Source of the DNA: Poa pratensis | Taxonomy: Eukaryota > Streptophyta > Magnoliopsida > Poales > Poaceae | DNA length: 64,000 nt | Direction: 5' to 3' | Assembly (NCBI GenBank): GCA_947311845.1 | Contig: CAMZMU010000041.1 | Span: 115,394,731 to 115,458,730, forward strand | Shown: piece by piece, positions 55,041-64,000 of the stretch | How the letters are laid out: every line of letters begins with the position of its first letter | Numbering within the stretch: the first letter of the stretch is position 1 | Program-made: the position numbers and the translations under genes | Notes under the pieces: generated by a model | What the model was told of the DNA's origin: nothing | The model's input: only the letters and a program-made list of their open reading frames with translations | The model's database searches: none

Positions 55041-56250
55041 ATGGGGACCTCGAACTCGTGGACCATCTGGGTCTTGACTTGGATCGTGGAGGGCTATCTG
55101 GCCCAGGTGATCGGGGCCACTTCTTCATTTCGGGATATGACCACTTTTTGGGTTTCTAGGCCAACTTCGAATACATGCCACTTAATCGTAGCGCAGTTAT
55201 CATGGATTGTCCTCGTGCTCCCCACCAGAATGGTAGAACTAGATCTCAAAAAAGAAAAGAAAAACAGAACGGCATAACCAGCCGTCGGCTCTACCATTGT
55301 CTCCACATGCATTGTCCTTGTCTTCCCATGGAGACATGGGGACATCCAGATCCCACAAAAAACTTGTAAAGTTTTTTTTTAAAACACAGAGAATTTTGAG
55401 GATACACGTCTTTCGATGCTCCAGAGTATGAAAGAACAAGTTCCATGCAAAACATGCACAGAAAACTTTGAAAATACTACTAGGAGGTTGACATCACAAT
55501 GGTCGACCAACGCTCAGCGAGTAGGGATGGCACCCGCAGGGTATGGGTAAGGGTGGTACCCATCCCCCTCAACCTTGCCCGTCACCCGTACTCATACACT
55601 TCAGCGGGTATAACTTTTTTCCATACCCTTCACCCGACAGGGTAAAAGGGTACCCGGGTAAAAATACCCACATTTGCAACACAACAAATTGAGTACAATA
55701 TAGTCGTAAACAACATCATATAATCATATAACTTTAGCCAGCAGCACATACTTAGGAATATCAACATCCTAATATCGTTCGTGGCATCATGCATCGCATG
55801 ATTGGAAACAAATAGTAGATACATTAGGTTATTATTATTGGGAGACACACTTGTCACAGATTTAGAAGGGTGCATGGGTACGGGTATGGGTTATACGAAT
55901 CTATACCCGTACCCTCTCTGCCCGATGGGTACGAGATTTCCCCATTTACATACCTATGGGTATTTTTTTGTCCCCAAACCCTTACCCTAATAGGGTTTTT
56001 ACCCGCAGGGTACGCGGGTAATGGGCCCATTGCCATCTCTGTCAGCGAGTGGGTGTGGATCTTTTCCTAGTACTGATAGTCCTCCTCGGAAAGTGTTCTT
56101 GCATCCCGAGTCTCAGTGCTCGCTATATTTTAAAATATTCAAAAAATAGGAGTTAAAAAAATTATGAAGAAAGTTCTGGATGTAGTCAACGGTGTATAAA
56201 AATAGGAGTTTTTTTTAGAACTTTTATTTCGGTTAGTGGAGTGAGAGTAC
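55041..56250 (+). repeat. 0.66 kb tandem repeat, copy 1 (with hAT insertion)
   Basis: GGGACCTCGAACTCGTGGACCATCTGGGTCTTGACTTGG and following sequence recur from 56252, and again after the Harbinger insertion at 57427-58050. Shared stretches include GGGCTATCTGGCCCAGGTGAT and GATCTTTTCCTAGTACTGATAGT. Copy 1 is split by the element at 55522-56041. Confidence 0.8.
55522..56041 (+). mobile_element. hAT-type MITE
   Basis: 520 bp with inverted ends TAGGGATGGCACCCGC and its counterpart CCCATTGCCATCTCTG, GGGTA-rich subterminal repeats, and an 8 bp target duplication TCAGCGAG (55514-55521 and 56042-56049). Eight-base duplications mark the hAT superfamily. No transposase. Confidence 0.82.
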
Positions 56251-56251
56251 G

Positions 56252-58050
56252 GGAACTCAAACTCGTGGACCACGTGAGTCTTAGGGTGTGTTTGGTTCAT
56301 TGGCTATGAAAAAGTGGTTGGGGGCACCCCCAACCACGTGGTTGTGGTAACCATTTTTCATGTTTGGTTGTGTGTGTTGGCTAGCCATGTTTTCTGTTTA
56401 TTTGAAATGATAAAAAGTGGTTAGGGTGGCCATATTTGTGTTTATTTTGAGGGATTAGAAATGCTTAGAGTGATATGGTCAATTATTTTTAAGATGCTGA
56501 GGAAACCCGTAATATATTTATAAAAGGGAAAAGTTTGTTTAAATATCTATACTATACAGTAATTTGGAGAGGGAAATTTCTTAATGTGTTGAGGTAAAAT
56601 ATCAGCATCTAAAATAACTTTGCTCAAATATTTAAAAGGAAAGAGTTAGTTCAAATATTTAAAAGTGAATATTTTGTTCAAATTATTACAAGGGAACGTT
56701 CCTTCAAATATTCTTAATATATAATAGTAAAATGTTTTCAAATATTTAAAAGCGTAAAATTACTTATTATATTTAAAGGGAAATGTTTATTCCAATATTA
56801 TTAATGTATAAATCAAAAAGTTTGTTTAAATATTTAAAAGTGAATATTTTGTTCAAATAATTAAAATATAAAAGTTTGTTCAAATATTCTTAATATATAA
56901 AAAGAATGTGTTTTCAACTATTTTAGAAGCTATTTTAGAAGGGTAAATTTGTTATTATATTTAAAGGAAAAGGTTTATTCCAATATTTTTAATATATAAA
57001 AAGGAAAATTTATTCTAATATTTAAAAGGTAAATGTTTGGTTAATATTTAAAAGGGAAATCTGTCAACTTTTCTTAATATTTATATAATAAGGGAAAATT
57101 TCAATATATAAACGGGTAAAATGTCTTAATATATTTAATAATGAAAAAGTTTTTTCAAATATTAAAAAAGGGTAAATTTTCTATTTTGTGAGTACGATGA
57201 ATATGTCGTAAAATGTTTCGCAGGTGATGGCAGGGACTCGCCCACGGGTGGTTGGCCTCAACCACCACTTTTATAGTGGTTGAGCTCAACCACTTTTTTG
57301 AGGAAATATGCCTAAAATTTGGCTACCCCACCCACCCGACACCACAAACCAAATATGGGCTAACCACTTAAAAAATGGCTACCCACAACCACTTGGTGGC
57401 TAGCCACCCAACCAAACACACCCTTACTTGGGTCGTGGAGGGCTATCTGGCCCAGGTGATTGGGGCCACTTCTTCATTTCGGGATATGACCATTTTTTGG
57501 GCTTCTAGGCCAACTTCGAATACATGCCACTTAATCGTAGTGCAGCGCAGTTATCATGCATTGTCCTCGTGCTCCCACCAGAATGGTAGAACCAGATCTC
57601 AAAAAAGAAAAGAAAAACAGAACGGCAAAACCAGCCGTCGGCTCTACCATCGTCTCCACATGTGTCCTCCTCTTCCCATGGAGACCTGGGGACCTCCAGA
57701 TCCCACATAGAACTTGTAAAGTTTGAAAAAAAAAACATAGAATTTGAGGATACACGTCTTTCGATGCTCCAGACGAGTATGAAAGAACAAGTTACATACA
57801 AGACGCAAACCAAACTTTAAAAATACTACTAGGAGGTTGACATCACAATGGTCGACCAGCGCGCAGCGAGTGAGGTCACATTCAACATGGATCTTTTCCT
57901 AGTACTGATAGTACTCAGAAATTGTTTTTGCCTCCCGAGCCTCAGTGGTCGCTATATTTTCAAATATTCAAAAATATATTTACGAGTTTTAAAAAATTAT
58001 GAAGAAACTTCCTGATGTAGTCAACGGTGTATCTCACAAATATGCAAAAT
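56252..58050 (+). repeat. 0.66 kb tandem repeat, copy 2 (with Harbinger insertion)
   Basis: Aligns with 55041-56250 but lacks the hAT element and carries the element at 56284-57423. Both copies are diverged by substitutions and small indels, unlike the 5.6 kb false duplication, so this is a true old duplication. Confidence 0.8.
56284..57423 (+). mobile_element. PIF/Harbinger-type non-autonomous element
   Basis: 1140 bp with perfect inverted ends GGGTGTGTTTGGTT and AACCAAACACACCC and flanking TTA duplications (56281-56283 and 57424-57426), the Harbinger/Tourist signature. CAACCACTT repeats lie near both ends. The AT-rich interior has repeated AAATATTTAAAAG segments. No coding capacity. Confidence 0.88.
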
Positions 58051-58339
58051 ATAGAGTTTTTCAAATACTCTGTATTATGGGCTACACAAAAATGACAAAA
58101 TATGATAAAATTTAGAGAATTAAAAATATGCATACTCAGATCCATATTTTTATCATTTAAATTTTTTTCACGTTTGTGGGATACATCATTAGCTACTTTC
58201 AGAATTTTTCAAAATTTGTTTGAAACTCGTAAATATTATTTTCAATTTTTTAAATAGCAGGATAATGTATCTCAGGAGCCACAAATCTCACTCTGCTAGT
58301 CCTACACTACTCGGATGGGATCTTGTGATAGGGACAATG
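58051..58339 (+). other. AT-rich spacer, no gene seen
   Basis: About 290 bp of AT-rich sequence between the tandem repeat and the inverted-repeat element. Confidence 0.4.
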
Positions 58340-59405
58340 TATGTTTGTGTGGCTAATTTTTTTTTTTATAATACATTTTTTGAAAGAATTTCGAGAAATA
58401 TTATGCATTTTGAAAAAAATTCAAAAATATTGCAGCCTCGGCCTAGTCGTGGCCGATAGGTGCATGTCGGCCCAGCCGTGGCCGATAAGCCTGTCGGCCG
58501 TCGGCAGAGCACCTGCTCGGCTGCGGCCTGGCCGACTGGTGCATGGGCGGGGCGGGCACGACCGCGAGCTGGAGAAAGGCGCGGGCACAGGCACGCCAGA
58601 GGATGCGCTTCGCCGGGCGGCGGCTGACGCGAGCCCGACGCGCTCGCCGTCCTTGTCCTCCCCGAAGCATGCTCCCTCCCGTCCTTAACTATGCCGTGCT
58701 GGCTCGTGCGGCTCTCCGACTGCGACGGCGAGGGCGGGCACGGTGGCGGCAGTTCTCACTCCGACGAGCCGTTCCAGGCGGCAGCGTGCAGAGCCGCGGA
58801 CGCACTACTTATCAAGCTAGTACGCCCCGCCGGCCGCGAGCATGCACGCACGCACGGCTCAGCGCCTCAGCTAGCTAGCACGCCCGGCCGGCAAGCGCGC
58901 ACGCGCGGATGCACGGCTCAGCTAGCTAGCCCGCCTGCCCGCCCGACGAGTGCTGACGAACTCAGCAAGCTAGCACACGCCCGGCCGGCCGGCAAGCGCG
59001 CACGCCCGCACGCACGGCAAGGGCTGAGCGGCGTTCCGGCAAGGGTGCGCAGGCGAGGGCTGAGCAAGGCCAGGTCCTCGGCGGCGGCGTGCTGGGCAGA
59101 GCATGGCGAGGAGGGCGAGGGGGAAGAGGCACGATGCGAAGAACTCGTCGGCCAGGCCGCAGCCGACTGGGCTATCGGCGCCTGGCGTGCAGGCCCATAG
59201 GCACTTATTGGCCACGGCTGGGCTGACAGGTCCCTATAGGCCACGGCTGGGCTGAGGCCGAATTATTAGTGAATTTTTTTCAAAACGCATAATATTTCTT
59301 GGGCTGAGGCCGAATTATTAGTGAATTTTTTTCAAAACGCATAATATTTCTTGAAATTCTTTAAAAAAATGTATTATTAAAAAAAATTAGCGTGGTTTTG
59401 TCTAC
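58340..59405 (+). mobile_element. Terminal-inverted-repeat element with GC-rich interior
   Basis: The left end (GTGTGGCTAATTTTTTTTT, then ATAATACATTTTTTGAAAG and AAATATTATGCATTTTGAAA) is the imperfect inverse of the right end (TTTTCAAAACGCATAATATTTCTTGAAATTCTTT, ATGTATTATTAAAAAAAATTAGCGTGG). The ends are 100 bp or more and AT-rich. The interior (58440-59230) is strongly GC-rich with GGCCGATAGG/GGCCACGGCTGGGC repeats and several overlapping long frames. A Pack-MULE-like cargo is possible. Superfamily and captured source are unknown. Confidence 0.6.
59246..59353 (+). repeat. 52 bp tandem duplication
   Basis: GGGCTGAGGCCGAATTATTAG...CATAATATTTCTT occurs twice back to back at the right end of the inverted-repeat element. 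Confidence 0.92.
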
Positions 59406-59810
59406 CTGCGCTTTCTTCGCACATGGCAAACAAATCATAGTACTGCTGCCGTGCTAGTACGCGATACAATGAGTACGACGGTGACTCGTAATGACACCTG
59501 AATTATTGGTGCCACCAATTCAAGAGTTACACTGACTGGCACGTACACGTGGAAGTGAAATTCATCCCCAGCTGCAACGAATTGACAAATATGAACATGT
59601 GGGAACACACATATGCAAACTAGCTCATCGTGAGTACATGCATGAATAAATTAAGGAAGCCTTTGATTCGTCAACTCTCCCTGATTTCTTTTGTTTGAAA
59701 CATTCCTATTCAGTTGATTATTAGTACCACGAGCCAGACTATGCTACATTTTAGACAATAGTTTAGTTAGTAGTAAGCAACTTAGCTGCAACTCATCGGT
59801 GCATCTAGCT
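59406..59810 (+). other. Intergenic, no gene seen
   Basis: About 400 bp without recognisable coding or repeat structure. It lies downstream of the orphan exon of ZIFL-C where further exons would be expected; none was found. Confidence 0.4.
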
Positions 59811-60350
59811 GGCTTGCTTAATTATTCTAACAACATTCTGTTGTGGATTAATTAATTTCTTAGGCAACGCTGCTCTCTTTTCTCCTTTTTTTTTTCTTTC
59901 TGCGAGGGCTGTTCTGAAATCTAATAATGGCTGCCTACCTAGAAGGTTGCATCAATACTCTGAATCTATACCTAGAAGGTTACATCGATACTCTGAATCT
60001 GAAGTTTGCTGCATGTGTGCTACAATTTGTTGCAGCGTAAAAATGCAGTCGAGCGAGCGTGCATGCAGAAACAAACCAAATCAATTCGTCAGTGCATCTA
60101 GCCGGCTTTGCTTAATTAGTCTAACAACATCTGTGTTTGATTAATTAATTTCTTAGGCAAGTCTGTTCTTTCTTTTTTCTTCTTCTTTCTGCGAGAGCAG
60201 TTCTGAAATCTAAAATGGCTGCCTGAAATGGCTCCATCAATACTCTGAATCTGAACTTTGCTGCATGTATGCTTCTGGTTCGTGTGGAAGCGTAAATGCA
60301 GTCGATCGAGCAAGCGCGCATGCAGAATCAAATGAAATCAAATCGAAAGC
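59811..60350 (+). repeat. Tandem duplication (~270-290 bp) downstream of ZIFL-C exon 1
   Basis: CGGCTTGCTTAATTA, TAATTAATTTCTTAGGCAA, TTCTTTCTGCGAG and TACTCTGAATCTGAA elements occur in the same order in 59811-60090 and 60100-60350. The copies are diverged. They lie in what would be intron 1 of ZIFL-C. Confidence 0.8.
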
Positions 60351-60445
60351 AACCAAGAATCTAGCATTAATTAACCAGGACGAAAGAATGGATGGGGATG
60401 GGAGAAGCACAAGAGTGGTGGTGGTGGTGATGGAAGAGCACTGAC

Positions 60446-60643
60446 CGGTGCAGAGGACGACGACCCAGACGTAGATGAAGCTGCCGTAGGGGATGCCGGG
60501 GTTCGCCGCCTTCCTCCGGTCCACCGCGCACCCGGGGCAGCCCTCCAGTAGTACGGCGCGCCGCCGCCGGCCTTGTTCGCCAGCAACGGCACCGCCGCCT
60601 CCTCCTCCTGCCGCCGCCGCCCGTCGTGACCTTGATCCGCCAT
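60446..60643 (-). pseudogene. ZIFL-C first exon, frameshifted and orphaned
   Basis: ATG at 60643-60641 (MADQGHDGRRRQEEEAAVPL) and a good donor after CTCTGCACCG at 60446. The downstream part reads GCPGCAVDRRKAANPGIPY and YVWVVVLCTG in the ZIFL frame, but only after a shift near 60552. The exon is 198 nt, whereas the family phase requires 3n+1, so one base is missing. The ZIFL cysteine signature makes the identity sure. No further exons are visible between here and ZIFL-B. Either the gene was truncated after duplication, or the base loss is a sequence error and the remainder was deleted. Its position makes a three-member head-to-tail ZIFL cluster. Confidence 0.8.
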
Positions 60644-61299
60644 ATCGACGTACAATCGGGAAATCACGCGGCTGCTGCTCGGCGCGCGGTCTCTGTTCTG
60701 CGGGGAGTACCAGGGATGGGAGGTGGTGGGTAGCCGCGTACTGGGCTATATGTAATGATTCGAATGGAACACGTGGTTGAGATGAGTGAGATTTGCAGCT
60801 TGATTTCCCTCGCTTCCGTGGCGATCAAGTAGCCATGCCGGCGGCTGACCGGATCTCTATTATGGAGAAGAAACAAAATTGAGATCGACCGGTGTATAAT
60901 GTACACTTTTTTCCTGAGAAAAATGTACACAGACATGTGATGCTTTTGACCCTGTACGGGCTTTAATGTAGAGACAAATTTTTTTTTGGATTATTACTCC
61001 TGTGCCCCCAACTCCTTAGTTGTGCTCAGTTTTCCCCACGCTTGAAACTTTTGCTCACTTTTCCCCACTCACTTAGCTGAAACTCTTACAAATGCTCACA
61101 GCGGACGTTGCCGTCTGGTCCGTTAACTCTGACGTGTGGGGCCGCGTGGGACTCTGTTGACTGTTCGCTCTTTGGACCTGACGAGGGTGCGCTTCTGTGG
61201 CTTTGTTCGTTGGGCCGTGGATGGGTTCGTACGTCGTAGACCGGGCCATTGTGTTGATAATTAAATTAAGCCTGCTATGGACTCACGCAACCATGTATG
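60644..61299 (+). other. Upstream region of ZIFL-C, no other gene seen
   Basis: About 650 bp, including the expected leader and promoter of ZIFL-C (minus). A block with TTTTCCCCAC repeats occurs at 61030-61070. No confident element. Confidence 0.35.
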
Positions 61300-61575
61300 C
61301 ATGCGCGGCATCGATTCAGCCTGCTATGGGAGGAGCGCGGCTTTGGCATCGATTCAGCCTGCTATGGGAGGAGCGCATCGCGACGTGGTTGCATGCATGC
61401 GCGCCGCCACGCACGCATGCGTCGATTCAGTCTACGCAGCCAGTCCCTATGCACGCACGCATGCGTCGATTCAGTCCCTACGCACGCATGCAGCCACTGA
61501 TGCACCGTCGAAGCCAGCCGCTCGGTTCAGTTGCCGCTGCCACTGATGCACCGTCGAAGCAAGTTGCCGCGTCGT
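61300..61575 (+). repeat. Cluster of short direct repeats
   Basis: GCATCGATTCAGCCTGCTAT with GGGAGGAGCGC occurs twice (61308, 61346). ACGCATGCGTCGATTCAG occurs twice (about 61413, 61456). CACTGATGCACCGTCGAAGC occurs twice (61495, 61540). Overlapping frames across it are by-products of the repeats. Confidence 0.85.
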
Positions 61576-61667
61576 TCGACGCGTCGAGCCCACACATCGT
61601 GTGTAAACGGTAAAAAAACCTAGGCTACACAAACGGATCGACACCACGCCCTCGATCCAGTGTGAAA

Positions 61668-61740
61668 TAAACCGCCCTTCGGTTGCCTCTTCCTCTCCCT
61701 TGGCTATTTAAACCGCCCTTCGGTTGCCTCTTCCTCTACA
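61668..61740 (+). promoter_or_regulatory. Duplicated promoter-like segment with TATA box
   Basis: AACCGCCCTTCGGTTGCCTC occurs twice (about 61669 and 61711), the second next to GGCTATTTAAACC, a plausible TATA box about 105 bp upstream of the ATG at 61813. Confidence 0.5.
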
Positions 61741-61812
61741 CATCCATCTGCACCTCCCTCCCTTCTCTTCTTCCCCAAGAGCCAAAGCAAACCGCAGCGA
61801 CGTGAAGACGAG

Positions 61813-62231
61813 ATGCAGTTCAACGCGCCGACTTTCCGCGTGCCGCCCACCGTGCCGGAGAGGCGGTACCCCGCCTTCGTCGTCGTAGACCTCGCTCGCG
61901 TGTGGGCGATCTCACGCTAGAGGGGTCCTCGCGAGCTTGCCGAGTGGTTTCTTCGTGCGGGCTTTCGCCACCTCCCGGCTGGCTCGCCGCCCATGTTCCG
62001 CCTCGAGGAACAGCGTTCCCACCCCACCGCTCCACCGATAGGGCTCGTCGCCCACTCACCAACAGATTCGACGCCTACTACCTGCTCGGCAGGGTGTTTT
62101 GGTGTGGGTGCGAGTTCATCGCCTTCACCACCTACAACATCTTCACTGACTTTGAGAGCATCTTCCCCAGTGCCAACCGCATGCACAGCCTCCCGTACTA
62201 TCTCGGCGAGAACGGTCTGGAGGAGGAGTGA
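61813..62231 (+). pseudogene. Small unknown gene, frame-broken
   Basis: Begins MQFNAPTFRVPPTVPERRYP (61813 on) behind a TATA box and an A-rich leader, then stops at 61918-61920. Protein-like sequence continues in other frames: AEWFLRAGFRHLPAGSPP (about 61940-61993), then RFDAYYLLGRVFWCGCEFIA and FESIFPSANRMHSLPYYLGE, ending with a stop at 62229-62231. Codon use is GC-rich and coherent across the pieces, so this is a once-intact gene of about 130-140 codons with at least two frame changes. I do not recognise a domain. Confidence 0.5.
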
Positions 62232-63328
62232 AGACGGCGGTGGAGGCCATGACGGTGTTTTCCGTGTGTGTGTTGCCCTATAGCTAGTGTGCTAGGGCTT
62301 TATCTTTAGGGAATCTTTATCTATGTGTTGTTGTTGCGTTCATGGTTTGTTGCCCGTACTATGTATGCCGTGCTATATGTATGAACTTTAAGAACTATAT
62401 CTATGGTAGTTCATGTTGTGTTACATTTGTGTTGTATTTGTCTTGTCCCAAATATTTATGGGATCCCAATATTTATCCCAATATTTATTGAGACATGCAC
62501 CGCTAAGTGACAAGGGAAAAAAAGGTGTTTCGCTTATGTGTTCTTACTTCAGCAAACACCTCTTTTGAAGTCAACAAGGCCGCGAGAACACGACAAACTA
62601 ATAACATATGATTAGAAAGTAGCTAATTCGTTGGTGGTCGTAGTGCATGTAAAACAAGGTAATTTGCGAAGGGTAACCCATTTGTAATTGTTGGTGGTCA
62701 TATTTGTTCAAAAACAATAAGATACGAAGAAGAGTTGTAGTTGGAATTGTTGGTGGCAATATTGCATGGAAAAAGCAAAAAAAGAAGAGCACTCAATCTC
62801 TATAGGTAAAATTTGAAACGATGAAAAAAGAGTACTCAATTGTTGTGTATGAAAAAAGATCACTCAATTGTTGTGTATGTGCAATTTGAAACAACGAAAA
62901 ACGAGCACTCAATTTTCCCATTTTTGAATTGTTGGTGGCAATTTTGGAATCAACATGCACTGTGTGCAATCAAATAAATACAGCCAAAAAAACACAGAGT
63001 AGCGCGTGCACTAATTTCTGGGACTCTTATATCTTTGCGGGCCTTTCAGAGTCAACGGCATGGACCGGCCCAACATAGCTTTGTTTCTTGTTTGGGCCCA
63101 AGAACTCAATATTGTTTTTTTCCTTTTGCGCTAGGTGTTGTCTGACGAAACTGAAGAAACTGAAAGTGTCAAGAACACGTACAAAAATTCGGTGATACAG
63201 AGAGCACAGATCCACACAGAGACTGATGGTAAGCAAGAATTAACTGACGAAACTGATGTTAAGCAAGAACTAACTGATACAGACACGTTTAAGCAACATA
63301 AGAGCACCAGATCCACACAGTAACATCT
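62232..63328 (+). other. Intergenic, no gene seen
   Basis: 1.1 kb, AT-rich. It contains repeated GAATTGTTGGTGGCAAT and ACTCAATTGTTGTGTATG phrases (62740-62940) and AACTGA(C/T)GAAACTGA repeats (63140-63280). It probably includes the 3' flank of the gene at 63329. Confidence 0.4.
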
Positions 63329-63894
63329 CTAACGACTGACGACCAGCAAGTAAGCAATTCCTAGAGCAATTACAGAAATGTAAAATCCTAAAGCTAGCTG
63401 ATTCGACTGCCTCTTCAATTCAGTCAGCTGCCTCAAGTTCTTGTTCATCTTCTTTAGTTCCCCCTTCAGATCCGCATCCCCAACTGTCGGAGCAGCACTG
63501 TCGGAGACCAAATTCTGCTGCCGGGTTGCGGCACCATTGAAAGGCATCGAGCTCTGAGATCTAGCTCTAAGCCTGGCAACGTAGTTATCCAGCCATTCGA
63601 AATGGCCGCAATGGCTCACGATCTGAAACAAAAATATGAACCCTAAATCTCAGATCCAAGGAAAAAGAATTCAGAGCAAAGGGAAAAAGAAATCAGAGCA
63701 AAATCATGAGATCTAACCTGCCCCTCTGGCTTGCTCTCGCATTTCACGAACTCTCGCCCTTTGTTGCCATTCTTGTCCGACGTACAAGTCAACCGTACCA
63801 ATGGCGCGATGCGTTCGCAGTCAGGACATCGCTCCATGGGCACTGGACCATGCTGGGGCCACGAGGGGCGGGAGGCTGAACTAGAGTCCGACAT
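63329..63894 (-). CDS. Small GRF-zinc-finger protein with C-terminal membrane segment
   Basis: Two exons, 63894-63718 and 63622-63329, joined in phase (PEGQ|IVSHC) by a 95 bp GT-AG intron, give 156 residues. Seen: a low-complexity Ser-rich start; the GRF finger CPDC...LTCTS...REFVKC...CGHFEWLDNYV spread across the intron; a short Lys/Leu coiled-coil-like stretch (LKGELKKMNKNLRQLTELKRQ); and a hydrophobic end LALGFYISVIALGIAYLLVV, a probable tail anchor. The start at 63894 is chosen because MSDSSSASRPSW fits similar proteins; an in-frame ATG at 63966 would add 24 residues. Such genes are numerous in Triticeae and often sit near transposons. Function unknown. Confidence 0.75.
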
Positions 63895-64000
63895 ATCTCG
63901 TCGCCGGAGAAGAAGAATCGCTGCTCTCGTCGCTGGAGAAGAAGAAGCAGAAGAAAGGGGAGACAATGGTGGGCGAGGACGAGCTGCTCTGTGCGTGGGT

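Noticed and set aside
54720..55277. Plus-strand open frame of 185 codons upstream of ZIFL-B
   Set aside because: It runs from the ZIFL-B promoter into a tandemly repeated intergenic segment. No domain or conserved motif; probably chance.
58443..59244. Overlapping frames of 75-169 codons between 58.4 and 59.2 kb
   Set aside because: Very GC-rich sequence opens all frames. No domain recognised; treated as element interior.
61197..61613. Plus-strand frame of 138 codons
   Set aside because: Composed of short direct repeats that are open in several frames; no domain.
63135..63323. Plus-strand 62-codon frame with TDE repeats
   Set aside because: Low-complexity repeat in the 3' flank of the GRF gene; no start context or homology seen.

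Overview
The window looks like plant nuclear DNA from a large, repeat-rich grass genome, most likely Triticeae (wheat, goat-grass or barley type). The basis is nested LTR retrotransposons, many Stowaway-type elements with CTCCCTCCGT ends, MULE/PMD/GRF-type sequences, and split genes with GT-AG introns. No species can be assigned from sequence alone.

1-24.7 kb is a Mutator-like (MULE) region broken up by retrotransposons. The C-terminal end of a MULE transposase (SWIM finger, zinc knuckle, Gly/His repeats) runs to 765. A non-autonomous LTR retroelement begins at 767 (LTR to 1285, PBS, non-coding interior). Its interior holds a 2.1 kb tandem repeat of about 2.3 copies. A 12,015 bp Ty3/gypsy chromovirus (5868-17882, 3526 bp LTRs, GTTCT target duplication) is nested in the second repeat unit. 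Host sequence resumes at 19191 with a GRF-zinc-finger gene. It is followed by an apparently intact eight-exon plant-mobile-domain (PMD) gene on the minus strand (23650-21025). GC-rich GGCGCCACAC-type arrays flank the PMD gene.

25.3-30.1 kb is a decayed Ty1/copia element with a CCATT target duplication.

30.4-60.6 kb is the host-gene part: a minus-strand cluster of ZIFL major-facilitator transporter genes (Zinc-Induced Facilitator-Like, the family of nicotianamine and mugineic-acid exporters such as ZIF1 and TOM1). ZIFL-A (30397-37445) has 17 exons and an intact 492-codon reading frame. ZIFL-B has the same exon structure (495 codons expected), but its 3' half is present twice around a 13-base N gap (45892-45904). 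The two 5.6 kb copies differ, as far as I can see, only by short indels, so I read this as an assembly false duplication. ZIFL-C is represented only by a frameshifted first exon (60643-60446). Promoters and introns hold MITEs, two 5'-truncated LINEs with target duplications, a copia LTR/gag relic, and local tandem duplications.

54.7-64 kb is intergenic DNA. It holds a 0.66 kb tandem duplication whose copies were separately hit by a hAT-type and a Harbinger-type element, a terminal-inverted-repeat element with a GC-rich interior, a broken small gene near 62 kb, and a small two-exon GRF-zinc-finger/transmembrane gene at the right edge. The best candidate for something unusual is the association of MULE transposase, GRF protein and intact PMD gene. 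The most practically important observation is the false duplication, which corrupts ZIFL-B.
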